Both the position numbers and the translations under genes were made by a program. From Acidobacteriota bacterium (GTDB lineage: Bacteria > Acidobacteriota > Terriglobia > 2-12-FULL-54-10), in NCBI GenBank assembly GCA_016199675.1, contig JACQGE010000112.1, positions 1 to 36,743 on the forward strand: a stretch of DNA of 36,743 nucleotides. The letters are read 5' to 3'. Under the pieces are notes generated by a model. It saw only the letters and a program-made list of their open reading frames with translations. It had not been told where the DNA came from and did no database searches. Shown in pieces: positions 15,908-22,732 of the stretch; position 1 is the first letter of the stretch, and each line of letters begins with the position of its first letter.

Positions 15908-17059
15908 TCATGCCCCGCCAAACCCGATCTTCGTCGCGACCTTCGCCGGGTCCGTGCCTGCTTGCAAAAATTTGCCATCCATTCCCAGGCGCTCTCCCAG
16001 CCCGTGCAGGAATTCCTCCTCTTGCTCCAGCACCGGTTCAATCGCGGCCCAATAGATTGGCGTCTGTAAGCTGGCATTTTCTGGCAGGTTCACCCAATCC
16101 TTTTCTGTCGTCACCAGGCAGTCGGCTTCATGTTTCCGCGCTAGTTTTTCTAGTATCTCCAGATCGCGCCGCGTATAGCGGTGATGATCTGGAAAGACTC
16201 TTGCGGCGGCTATGCTGAGTTCGTGCGGCTCCACCACGTGAAGCCGATCCGCTGGAAACATCCCCAGAAAGTTTTGTGGACTCCCCAGTCCGCAAAAAGC
16301 CACAGCACGCCGTCCCGCCAATGTATCGGGAGTTGTGATAATTCCCCGTGAGTCCACGAATCCCAGCAGCCGTGTGCTGGCGCTGAAAAACGGTACGTCC
16401 ATATTCAGGCGCAGCACTGCCCCCTTTAATTCGCGCAATGCGGCCGTGCTCTCTTTTGACGTTCTTGCTCGGTCGCAGTGGGTCAGCAGGATGGCATCTG
16501 CCCGCCGCAGCGCCGCCGGTCCCTCCCGCAGCAATTGAGGGAAACTGCCACGGCTGCCCCAAGGATTTCCCGCGTCGACCAGAACCAGATCGAAATCGCG
16601 CGCCAAAGCCATGTGCTGGAAGCCATCGTCCAGCAAATGCACATCCACAGGAAATTGATCTTCCACAGCGCGCCCTGCTTCGTAACGGCAAGAGGCAATT
16701 CCAATCGGGACCTCCAAATGCCGCAGATAGAGTTGCACTTCGTCTCCATCGCACAAGGCATTTCTTGGTGAAGTTCCTGGCGGAAGTACTTCCACTTTTT
16801 CCCGCGAGGTGCGGCCATAACCGCGCGTCAAAATGGAGACGTTTATCCCCGCAGTTTGCAGGCGGCCTGCCAGCCAGATAGTAAAAGGTGTTTTGCCGGT
16901 TCCGCCCCAAGCGATGTTGCCGATGCTAATGACTTTGGCTCGGAGGCGGCGCTGCGCCAGCAGCCCGCGCTGGTACAGTTGCACGCGCACGCTGGCCCCG
17001 GCGCTCCAAAGCGCCACTCCTCCCGATGCTAACTGCGCGATAGGAAACACCGGCCTCAC
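15908..17059 (-). CDS. lpxK: Tetraacyldisaccharide 4'-kinase
   Basis: Phosphorylates the 4' position of the lipid A disaccharide at the inner membrane, the step before Kdo addition. The 383-residue protein has an N-terminal hydrophobic anchor region and the Walker A motif GNIAWGGTGKTP at 47-58. It also has the ILTRGYGR signature, DGDEVQLYLRHL, the Walker-B-like HLLDDGFQHMALARDFDLVLVDA, GLGSPQNFLGMF, and FPDHHRYTRRDLE. The order and content are those of complete LpxK. The start overlaps the waaA stop by four bases (ATGA), and waaF follows after 4 bases, so the three form a tightly coupled operon. Confidence 0.95.
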   Translation of the reverse strand: MRPVFPIAQLASGGVALWSAGASVRVQLYQRGLLAQRRLRAKVISIGNIAWGGTGKTPFTIWLAGRLQTAGINVSILTRGYGRTSREKVEVLPPGTSPRNALCDGDEVQLYLRHLEVPIGIASCRYEAGRAVEDQFPVDVHLLDDGFQHMALARDFDLVLVDAGNPWGSRGSFPQLLREGPAALRRADAILLTHCDRARTSKESTAALRELKGAVLRLNMDVPFFSASTRLLGFVDSRGIITTPDTLAGRRAVAFCGLGSPQNFLGMFPADRLHVVEPHELSIAAARVFPDHHRYTRRDLEILEKLARKHEADCLVTTEKDWVNLPENASLQTPIYWAAIEPVLEQEEEFLHGLGERLGMDGKFLQAGTDPAKVATKIGFGGA

Positions 17060-18438
17060 TGAATCTCCCCAGCGCCCATGACGGCTTGTGCCAGGCGCTC
17101 CTGGTCCTGAATTGATGACGAATCTTTGCCCGTCAGCAATTTTCCCAACTCCTCCGCGACCATGCTGGCGCCGCTGGCGTTCTTCTTGACCAACTCCTGG
17201 GCTGCCTCACCCAGTCGGCAACTAAAGTCGGAATTGCGGAATAAAAACCGCAGCGTGGCTGTGAGGTTCCCTGCGTTCTGAACCTGCGCGATAGCTCCGG
17301 TGCGAACCCCTGATACCCTTGGGATTTGCCCCACGCCCGTATCTTCGAGAAATTTGTACTCAATTTCCCGAAAGTTCTTCATGGAAGGGCCGATAACAAT
17401 GGGTCGCCCAAAGTAGGCCGGTTCCAAAACGTTGTGTCCGCCCGTCGGTACCAGCGTTCCTCCCACAAAGGCAACGGTGGCCAATTGATAGACGTCACCC
17501 AACTCCCCAATGCTGTCCAGCAGCAGCACTCCAGGAAGCGGAACCATTGTGCGCCCCTGGAGTTCCGATCGCCGTTGTAGCGGGATTTCCATCCGGCGGA
17601 TTTCTTCTGTCACCTCCGAAAAACGCTCTGGATGCCGAGGGGCTAGGATCATCCACAAATGAGGAAATTCCTGAGCCAACTCTCGGAACGTTGCGAGCAA
17701 ATACGTTTCCTCTCCTGGCATCGTGCTGCCCGCCACCAGCACCGGTCCCGCTGCTGAAGCCTGCACCATTGCCCGTAACGTTTCTACAATTGGCGCTGCA
17801 GCGGGGCGAAAGGCAAATTTAAAATTCCCAGCCACGCGAACTTTCTCCGCTGGAGCGCCCAGGGCCAGGAAGCGTTCGGCGTCGCCCGGGGTCTGCGCGA
17901 ATAAAACGTCCGGCAGAGACAAGACTCGCCGCCAGAGCCAGCGACTGGACCGGTAACGGGGGAAGGCTCTGTCCGAGATGCGTCCGTTGGCTACGAACAA
18001 GATCGCACCGCAACGTTTGACCTCTCGAAACAGGTTCGGCCACAACTCCGTTTCCAGCACGACCAATGCGTTCGGTCGAATCTTCCGCAGGAACCGTCGG
18101 CAAACTCCTTTCAAATCCAGAGGCGGGAACAAAACCTCTTCCGGCGCAAGTCGCCGCCGCGCCTCTTCCCAACCCGTGCGCGTGGAAGTTGTCATCACAA
18201 TGCGAATGCCCGGAACGCGGCTCTTCAATTCTTCCACCAGCACGCTAGCCGCTTTCACCTCTCCCAGAGAGACTGCGTGAAGCCAGACGCAAGGCGTCGC
18301 TGCCAGAGATTCGGAAAGGGAAAGGAACCCCAGCCGCTGTCCTAACCCAGCCAACCGCCCTCGCAGAGCGCGGTAGGCCAGCCAGGGAATCAGCAGCGGG
18401 CTGGCCAGCCACAGCATCAAGTTGTAGAGAAAGTACAT
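17056..18438 (-). CDS. waaA: 3-deoxy-D-manno-octulosonic acid (Kdo) transferase
   Basis: Adds Kdo from CMP-Kdo to the lipid A precursor. The 460-residue protein starts with a membrane helix (MYFLYNLMLWLASPLLIPWLAY). The N-terminal Rossmann domain has WLHAVSLGEVKAA, in which E60 is the likely catalytic base, and TTSTRTGWEEARR. VLETELWPNLFREVKR, GSTMPGEETYLL, LAPRHPERF and the C-terminal GGTLVPTGGHNVLEPAYFGRPIVIGPSMKNF complete the family signature. The ATG at 18438 gives the usual N-terminus; an upstream in-frame start at 18501 would lie before the likely promoter. It heads the waaA-lpxK-waaF operon. Whether one or two Kdo residues are added cannot be read. Confidence 0.94.
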   Translation of the reverse strand: MYFLYNLMLWLASPLLIPWLAYRALRGRLAGLGQRLGFLSLSESLAATPCVWLHAVSLGEVKAASVLVEELKSRVPGIRIVMTTSTRTGWEEARRRLAPEEVLFPPLDLKGVCRRFLRKIRPNALVVLETELWPNLFREVKRCGAILFVANGRISDRAFPRYRSSRWLWRRVLSLPDVLFAQTPGDAERFLALGAPAEKVRVAGNFKFAFRPAAAPIVETLRAMVQASAAGPVLVAGSTMPGEETYLLATFRELAQEFPHLWMILAPRHPERFSEVTEEIRRMEIPLQRRSELQGRTMVPLPGVLLLDSIGELGDVYQLATVAFVGGTLVPTGGHNVLEPAYFGRPIVIGPSMKNFREIEYKFLEDTGVGQIPRVSGVRTGAIAQVQNAGNLTATLRFLFRNSDFSCRLGEAAQELVKKNASGASMVAEELGKLLTGKDSSSIQDQERLAQAVMGAGEIQ

Positions 18439-18448
18439 AAATGCTTCG

Positions 18449-18454
18449 ATTATA
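18449..18454 (-). promoter_or_regulatory. Candidate -10 element for waaA with near-leaderless start
   Basis: A consensus TATAAT reads from 18454 to 18449 on the minus strand and ends 10 bases before the waaA ATG. No good -35 is found 16-18 bases upstream. Transcription would start about 4 bases before the start codon, and no ribosome site is present. Confidence 0.4.
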
Positions 18455-18501
18455 GCGTGTCCCGTACTTCTTGCTGTTGGAAATCGTGAGGTGTGGATCA
18501 C

Positions 18502-18529
18502 TTGTCAACGTGGCAATGTCTGGTATACT
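18502..18529 (+). promoter_or_regulatory. Extended -10 promoter for the yqgE fusion gene
   Basis: TTGTCA at 18502-18507, a 16-base spacer, and TATACT at 18524-18529 preceded by TGG, giving the extended -10 pattern TGnTATAcT. Predicted start near 18536, about 29 bases before the ATG at 18565, with AGGGGA in the leader. It is divergent from waaA within a 126-base gap. Confidence 0.65.
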
Positions 18530-18564
18530 TTGGTCAAAATTTCAACCAGGGGAACTTCTGGCGC

Positions 18565-20076
18565 ATGCTTAAGTTCTGGCATCCCATTTGGGTCACAGCG
18601 GTGCTGCTCGGCGCGGCAATCGCCCTTCCAGCGCAATCCGTGCGCGTCAGCGATCTCGCTGCCGGTAAGCTGCTGGTAGCGCGGCCTGATGCTACGGACT
18701 CGTCCTTCGCCGAAACGGTGATTTTGCTTGTCGAGTACGACGAGCATGGCGCGTTTGGCCTGGTGATCAATCGCAGGACCAAGGTGCCGATTTCTCGGGT
18801 GCTTCAACAACTGGAGGGCGCTGATAACTGGTCCGACCCGGTCTATGTAGGCGGCCCGGTAGCGATGACAGGGGTGCTCGCCCTGCTCCGCTCACGCGAC
18901 GCCAAGCCGGAGGAGTTGAAACCCGTCCTCGGTGATATTTACTTGGTTTCCAGCAAGCCGCTTCTCGAAAAGTTCCTGGCGGAAGGACCGGCAGCCGCAC
19001 AGTTGCATGTTTACCTGGGATACAGCGGCTGGGGTGCCGGGCAATTGGAAAACGAAGTGAACCTGGGTGCTTGGTACATCTTCGATGGCAAGGCCGATCT
19101 GGTCTTCGATGCCAACCCCGCCTCGCTTTGGGGCAGGCTCATCGCTCGAACGGAACAACGATACGTCAATGCGCCACCACCGCTTCCGAAAACCCTCACT
19201 GGCGTCTCAGCGGACGGCGGCGATTCCATTCCAGGGACATTAAACCTCATGGCCGACTACAAACGAGACACCGACGGTATATACGTTCCAATCGTCGCCG
19301 TAGCCGCAATTGACATCCTCGGAGTAAAGCAACTTCTATTGAAACCGGACTGCTCCCTTTCGGCCATGAAGGTTTTGAGCAAATTTGTATTGAACGCCTC
19401 CTCGCCTGAAATCTTCAAAGACTCAAACGTTTCTGAGAAGGTGGACCAGATGTTTGAAAAGGATCTTTATTTCGGTGATTCTGTCTATCTCTTTGCCGCT
19501 AGTTCACTCGACCCGGAAATACAGATTCAATGGCTGGTAATCCGTGTGGCAACCTTAATAGCTTTGGGTCTTTGGAAGGAACCCCGATTTCTAGTCAGGG
19601 CGGGCATTGCTATTGGTGACCTTCGCAAGCGTGTAGTGAAGGGTGGGGGCAGCCCCCACGAGATCAGAATTGGTTCCTCAATGCTGAAAGCTCATCAGCT
19701 TCAAGAGTGCCAGAATTGGGTAGGAGCCGTCGTTGATGCAGCGGTGCCACAGACACCAGAAGTTGCAAATTGGACATTCGATTATTCGGTGCCTGTGAAA
19801 CCGGGATGCGACGGCCTGCCTTTACCTTTGAATTGGATATGGGAAAATTCTCTGGACGGAGAAGTTGAATCGGAACTCGTACTCGCATCCAATGAAATCA
19901 GTTTGAATCAAGACGCGCAGACGAAGTTGGATAATACCTCGAAATTCGTTCAGTCGATACGTACTGCAAAGAAATTAGCCCCTTTTTTTCGGCCAGATAG
20001 CTCTTCGCAATGGGGGTACAAACGAATTTTCCCTGCCAAGGGAGGGGGTAATGAAGCTGACTTACTGTCGCGGTGA
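18565..20076 (+). CDS. yqgE: Exported YqgE/AlgH (DUF179) protein fused to a class III nucleotide-cyclase-like domain
   Basis: 503 residues in two parts. Residues 1-23 are a signal peptide ending ALPAQ. Residues 26-205 are a complete YqgE/DUF179 domain: AAGKLLVARPD, FAETVILLVEYDEHGAFGLVINRRT, DPVYVGGPV, GDIYLVSS, HVYLGYSGWGAGQLENEVNLGAWYIF, SLWGRLIARTE. YqgE proteins usually stop here. After a Pro/Gly-rich linker, residues 239-395 resemble a cyclase-homology domain: AAIDILGVKQLLL (D250) and YFGDSVYLFA (D305) match the two metal-binding aspartates, with VRAGIAIGD and GSSMLKAHQLQE downstream. The last 110 residues are unrecognised. An internal ATG at 19249 (MADYKRDTDGIYV) resembles a natural start for the second part, so this may be two merged genes. 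No stop separates them. HigBA lies directly downstream, convergent. Confidence 0.75.
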   Translation: MLKFWHPIWVTAVLLGAAIALPAQSVRVSDLAAGKLLVARPDATDSSFAETVILLVEYDEHGAFGLVINRRTKVPISRVLQQLEGADNWSDPVYVGGPVAMTGVLALLRSRDAKPEELKPVLGDIYLVSSKPLLEKFLAEGPAAAQLHVYLGYSGWGAGQLENEVNLGAWYIFDGKADLVFDANPASLWGRLIARTEQRYVNAPPPLPKTLTGVSADGGDSIPGTLNLMADYKRDTDGIYVPIVAVAAIDILGVKQLLLKPDCSLSAMKVLSKFVLNASSPEIFKDSNVSEKVDQMFEKDLYFGDSVYLFAASSLDPEIQIQWLVIRVATLIALGLWKEPRFLVRAGIAIGDLRKRVVKGGGSPHEIRIGSSMLKAHQLQECQNWVGAVVDAAVPQTPEVANWTFDYSVPVKPGCDGLPLPLNWIWENSLDGEVESELVLASNEISLNQDAQTKLDNTSKFVQSIRTAKKLAPFFRPDSSSQWGYKRIFPAKGGGNEADLLSR

Positions 20077-20123
20077 GAGACGGCGAGCCTTTGGCGACGC
20101 TTGACCCAGCCCTTGTGGACGTA

Positions 20124-20411
20124 TCACGCTGCGGCCAATTTCTCCACGCGCAATCGCTTCCGATTCTTTTCTGCGCGCCACAAGTCATATTGAAGCTGCT
20201 GGTTGAGCCAGCTTTCGGCGCTGGTGTTGAGGGCGATGGAGAGACGGACAGCCATTTCGGGACTGATGCCAGCGCGCCCATTTAGGATGCCGGAGAGCGT
20301 CTTGCGGCTCACGCCCAGAGCACGCGCAGCCTCCGTGACGGTTAGATTTAGAGGCTTCAGGCAAAGCTCCCTGAGCACTTCACCCGGGTGTGGTGGATTA
20401 TGCATCTTCAT
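20124..20411 (-). CDS. higA: HigA-type antitoxin / repressor
   Basis: XRE-family antidote protein of 95 residues that should neutralise HigB and repress its own promoter. The sequence opens [58 protein letters not shown], a textbook HigA helix-turn-helix. It ends in a basic tail after [14 protein letters not shown]. The ATG at 20411 is supported by GGGG six bases upstream; it starts 9 bases after the higB stop. As usual for higBA, toxin precedes antitoxin. The palindrome at 20713-20731 upstream of higB is the probable operator. Confidence 0.94.
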   Translation of the reverse strand: MKMHNPPHPGEVLRELCLKPLNLTVTEAARALGVSRKTLSGILNGRAGISPEMAVRLSIALNTSAESWLNQQLQYDLWRAEKNRKRLRVEKLAAA

Positions 20412-20420
20412 GGATCACCC

Positions 20421-20702
20421 CTAATGATAGTCTTCGTAGTCCACATGGTCGGCGTTTTTGCCGGCCCAACTAAATGTAACGCGCCAGTTGCCGCTTCCCT
20501 TGACAGCCCACGTATCCTTTCGCCTGCCGCGAAGCTGATGGAGACCTAAAGCGGGCAGGTTCATGTCGCGGGAACTCGTTGCGGCGTTTAGGCGACCAAG
20601 GATCAGTCGGAGCCGGTCAGCGTGTTTCGCTTGAATTCCCGATGTGGCTCCCGTGGCGAAGAACCGTTCGAGTCCTTTGTGTCGAAATCCTTTGATCGCC
20701 AC
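20421..20702 (-). CDS. higB: HigB/RelE-family mRNA interferase toxin
   Basis: Ribosome-dependent RNA endonuclease toxin of 93 residues: FRHKGLERFFATGATSGIQAKHADRLRLILGRLNAATSSRDMNLPALGLHQLRGRRKDTWAVKGSGNWRVTFSW, then DHVDYEDYH. The core HQLRG...WAVKGSGNWRVTF block and the C-terminal DYEDYH are diagnostic of HigB. It is first in the minus-strand pair, with higA 9 bases downstream. A promoter with an overlapping palindrome lies just upstream. Confidence 0.93.
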   Translation of the reverse strand: MAIKGFRHKGLERFFATGATSGIQAKHADRLRLILGRLNAATSSRDMNLPALGLHQLRGRRKDTWAVKGSGNWRVTFSWAGKNADHVDYEDYH

Positions 20703-20710
20703 AGATGCTT

Positions 20711-20739
20711 AGTGTAACCCATATAGTTACAGGTTGCAA
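20711..20739 (-). promoter_or_regulatory. higBA promoter with palindromic operator
   Basis: Minus strand: TTGCAA (20739-20734), a 17-base spacer, TACACT (20716-20711), ending 8 bases before the higB ATG. A perfect inverted repeat TGTAAC-N7-GTTACA at 20713-20731 covers the spacer and the -10. A dimeric HigA bound here would block RNA polymerase; that is inferred from HigA family behaviour. Confidence 0.65.
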
Positions 20740-20818
20740 GTCACAGCATCGCCATTCTTTCATGCTGACTTGACATCCTGTTCCCCCTTCAGCCATCCTC
20801 AATTAACGAATAATTGCT

Positions 20819-21583
20819 ATGGAACAACCCCTCGACATTCTAGCCTTTGGCGCGCATCCCGATGACATTGAACTCTGCTGTGGCGGGACGCTGATTCTGC
20901 TCGCGAACCGGGGCTATCGCGTGGGCGCGGCGGACCTGACTCGTGGCGAACTCGGCACGCGCGGGACGGAAGAAATCCGCGCCAAGGAATCACTCGCCGC
21001 CAGTAAAATCCTGAGAGTCTGCGTTCGTGAAAACTTGGGCATCCCGGACGGGCATATCGAGAACAATCAAGAGAACCTCCTGCGCGTGATTCGACTCCTC
21101 CGCCAGTACCGGCCCCGCTTGGTGCTGGTCCATCATTGGGAAGAGAGGCACTACGACCACGTTCATGCCAGCCATCTGGTGGCCGAGGCTTGCTATTATT
21201 CCGGGCTGGCGAAGATCGAAACCGGCCAGGAGAGTTTTCGCCCTTTCCGGGCCTTGTTTTATGCAGGCCGGGTGGCCTTTCACCCCTCATTTATTGTGGA
21301 CATTTCGGAGACTTTCGCGGAGAAGATGCAAGCAGTGCGCGCTCACCGCTCCCAGTTCCATCGCGGAGTGGAGGAGGAAACTGCCGTGGAGCCGGAAACC
21401 TTCATCAGCACCCCTTATGCGCTGGAGGTTTTTGAAACCAAGGCTCGCTACTATGGCGCGATGATCGGGGCAAAATTCGGAGAGCCTTTCGCGATGAGGG
21501 AGGCCATCGAACTACGCGATCCAGTGGCCTTCTTCCGGGAATTCCCCGACACTCGGCTCCCCCATCTGTTTCCTTCTCCCTGA
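20819..21583 (+). CDS. bshB1: Bacillithiol biosynthesis deacetylase BshB1
   Basis: Zinc-dependent deacetylase of the PIG-L/LmbE family that removes the acetyl group from N-acetylglucosaminyl-malate, the second step of bacillithiol synthesis. In 254 residues: DILAFGAHPDDIELCCGGTL with the zinc motif AHPDD at 12-16, TRGELGTRGT, ENLGIPDGHI, and the second metal site YDHVHASHL at about 112-120. FYAGRVAFHPSFIVDISETFAEKMQAVRAHRSQF is characteristic of BshB1. The ATG at 20819 has no strong ribosome site. bshA follows after 21 bases, and the pairing of bshB1 with bshA makes the assignment firm. A TTGACA at 20770 has no matching -10. Confidence 0.94.
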   Translation: MEQPLDILAFGAHPDDIELCCGGTLILLANRGYRVGAADLTRGELGTRGTEEIRAKESLAASKILRVCVRENLGIPDGHIENNQENLLRVIRLLRQYRPRLVLVHHWEERHYDHVHASHLVAEACYYSGLAKIETGQESFRPFRALFYAGRVAFHPSFIVDISETFAEKMQAVRAHRSQFHRGVEEETAVEPETFISTPYALEVFETKARYYGAMIGAKFGEPFAMREAIELRDPVAFFREFPDTRLPHLFPSP

Positions 21584-21604
21584 AGAAAGTGACGAGGCGG
21601 GAAG

Positions 21605-22732
21605 ATGAAAATTGGAATCACTTGTTATCCCACCTATGGCGGCAGCGGCGTTGTCGGCACGGAGCTGGGGATGGAACTGGCCGACCGCGGCCATGAAGTG
21701 CATTTCATTGTTTCGTCATTGCCGTTTCGGCTGCGCCTGCCTAATGAGCGTATCTTCTTGCACGAGGTGGAAGCGATGAGCTATCCACTGTTTGAGTATC
21801 CGCCTTACGACTTGGCCTTGGCCACCAAGATGGGCGAGGTTGCTCTGGCCGTCGGTCTGGATTTGCTCCATGTACATTATGCGATTCCCCATTCCGTCAG
21901 TGCCTTTCTGGCTCGGTCCTTGCTGGCTCCTCAAAAACTGCCCTTTGTCACGACATTGCACGGGACAGACATAACGCTAGTGGGTACCAATAGATCTTAT
22001 TGGGGTATTACTCGTTTTGCCATTGAACAAAGCGATGGCGTTACCGCAATCTCCAAATATCTACATGATAAGACCAAAGAAGAGTTTGAGATAGAAAGAA
22101 ATATTGAAGTAATTTATAATTTCGTCAACTGTGATAAATATTGCCGAAAACTGAACCCGGATTATCGACGGCGGTTCGCTACGGACGAAGAGAAGATTTT
22201 GGTCCATCTTTCCAATTTCCGCCCCGTGAAGCGTGTGACCGATGTCGTCGAAATTTTCACGCGTGTCCGCAAGAAAATCCCTTGTAAACTCCTTTTGATT
22301 GGGGATGGTCCCGACCATGCGGCTGTGGAGATGCTCGCCCACCGCAAAGGCGTTCATCCGCACACTTGTTTCCTGGGCAAACAGGAAGACGTGGAGGAAA
22401 CGTTGGGGATTGCCGATGTGTTGTTGTTGCCCAGCGAAATGGAATCCTTTGGGCTGGCTGCTTTAGAGGCTATGGCCTGCGAAACGCCGCCAGTGGCCAG
22501 CCATGTCGGTGGCTTGCCGGAGTTGATTACCCACGGCGTGGATGGATTCCTGGCCGGAGTCGGCGATTTGGAGACCATGGCCGATTATGTGATTCAGTTG
22601 CTGGAAGACCCCGCCCTTCATGCACAACTGGCCCAGGCGGGCCGGCAAACCGCCGAGAAGCGCTTTTGTTCCACTCTGATCATTCCCCAATATGAGAAAC
22701 TTTACCGCAGAGTATTGGAGCAAGCGGGATGA
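21605..22732 (+). CDS. bshA: N-acetyl-alpha-D-glucosaminyl L-malate synthase
   Basis: GT4-family transferase that joins UDP-GlcNAc and L-malate, the first step of bacillithiol synthesis. The 375-residue protein starts KIGITCYPTYGGSGVVGTELGMELADRGHEVHFI and has LLHVHYAIPHSVSAFLAR, TTLHGTDITLVG, the YNFVNCDKY segment, and the donor-site ESFGLAALEAMACETPPVASHVGGLPELI. All are typical of BshA. A GGCGGGAAG ribosome site directly precedes the ATG. The stop overlaps the next gene by four bases (ATGA). Bases 22081-22140 have only 14 G/C out of 60, unlike the rest of the gene. bshC, the cysteine-adding enzyme, is not in the window. Confidence 0.95.
   Translation: MKIGITCYPTYGGSGVVGTELGMELADRGHEVHFIVSSLPFRLRLPNERIFLHEVEAMSYPLFEYPPYDLALATKMGEVALAVGLDLLHVHYAIPHSVSAFLARSLLAPQKLPFVTTLHGTDITLVGTNRSYWGITRFAIEQSDGVTAISKYLHDKTKEEFEIERNIEVIYNFVNCDKYCRKLNPDYRRRFATDEEKILVHLSNFRPVKRVTDVVEIFTRVRKKIPCKLLLIGDGPDHAAVEMLAHRKGVHPHTCFLGKQEDVEETLGIADVLLLPSEMESFGLAALEAMACETPPVASHVGGLPELITHGVDGFLAGVGDLETMADYVIQLLEDPALHAQLAQAGRQTAEKRFCSTLIIPQYEKLYRRVLEQAG

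Noticed and set aside
16027-16077. Longer waaF starting upstream at 16077
   Set aside because: The extra 58 residues are translated from inside lpxK in another frame, are Arg/Ser-rich and resemble nothing; the ATG at 15903 gives the normal WaaF N-terminus.
18565-20702. A Pycsar- or CBASS-like defence system around the cyclase-like domain
   Set aside because: Such systems need an adjacent effector (TM, TIR, nuclease or phospholipase). The only neighbour is an ordinary higBA pair, and the cyclase-like part lies in an exported fusion. The resemblance alone does not support a defence call.
20770-20800. TTGACA upstream of bshB1 as a promoter
   Set aside because: No acceptable -10 hexamer occurs 16-18 bases downstream; the nearest candidate (CATCCT) matches poorly.
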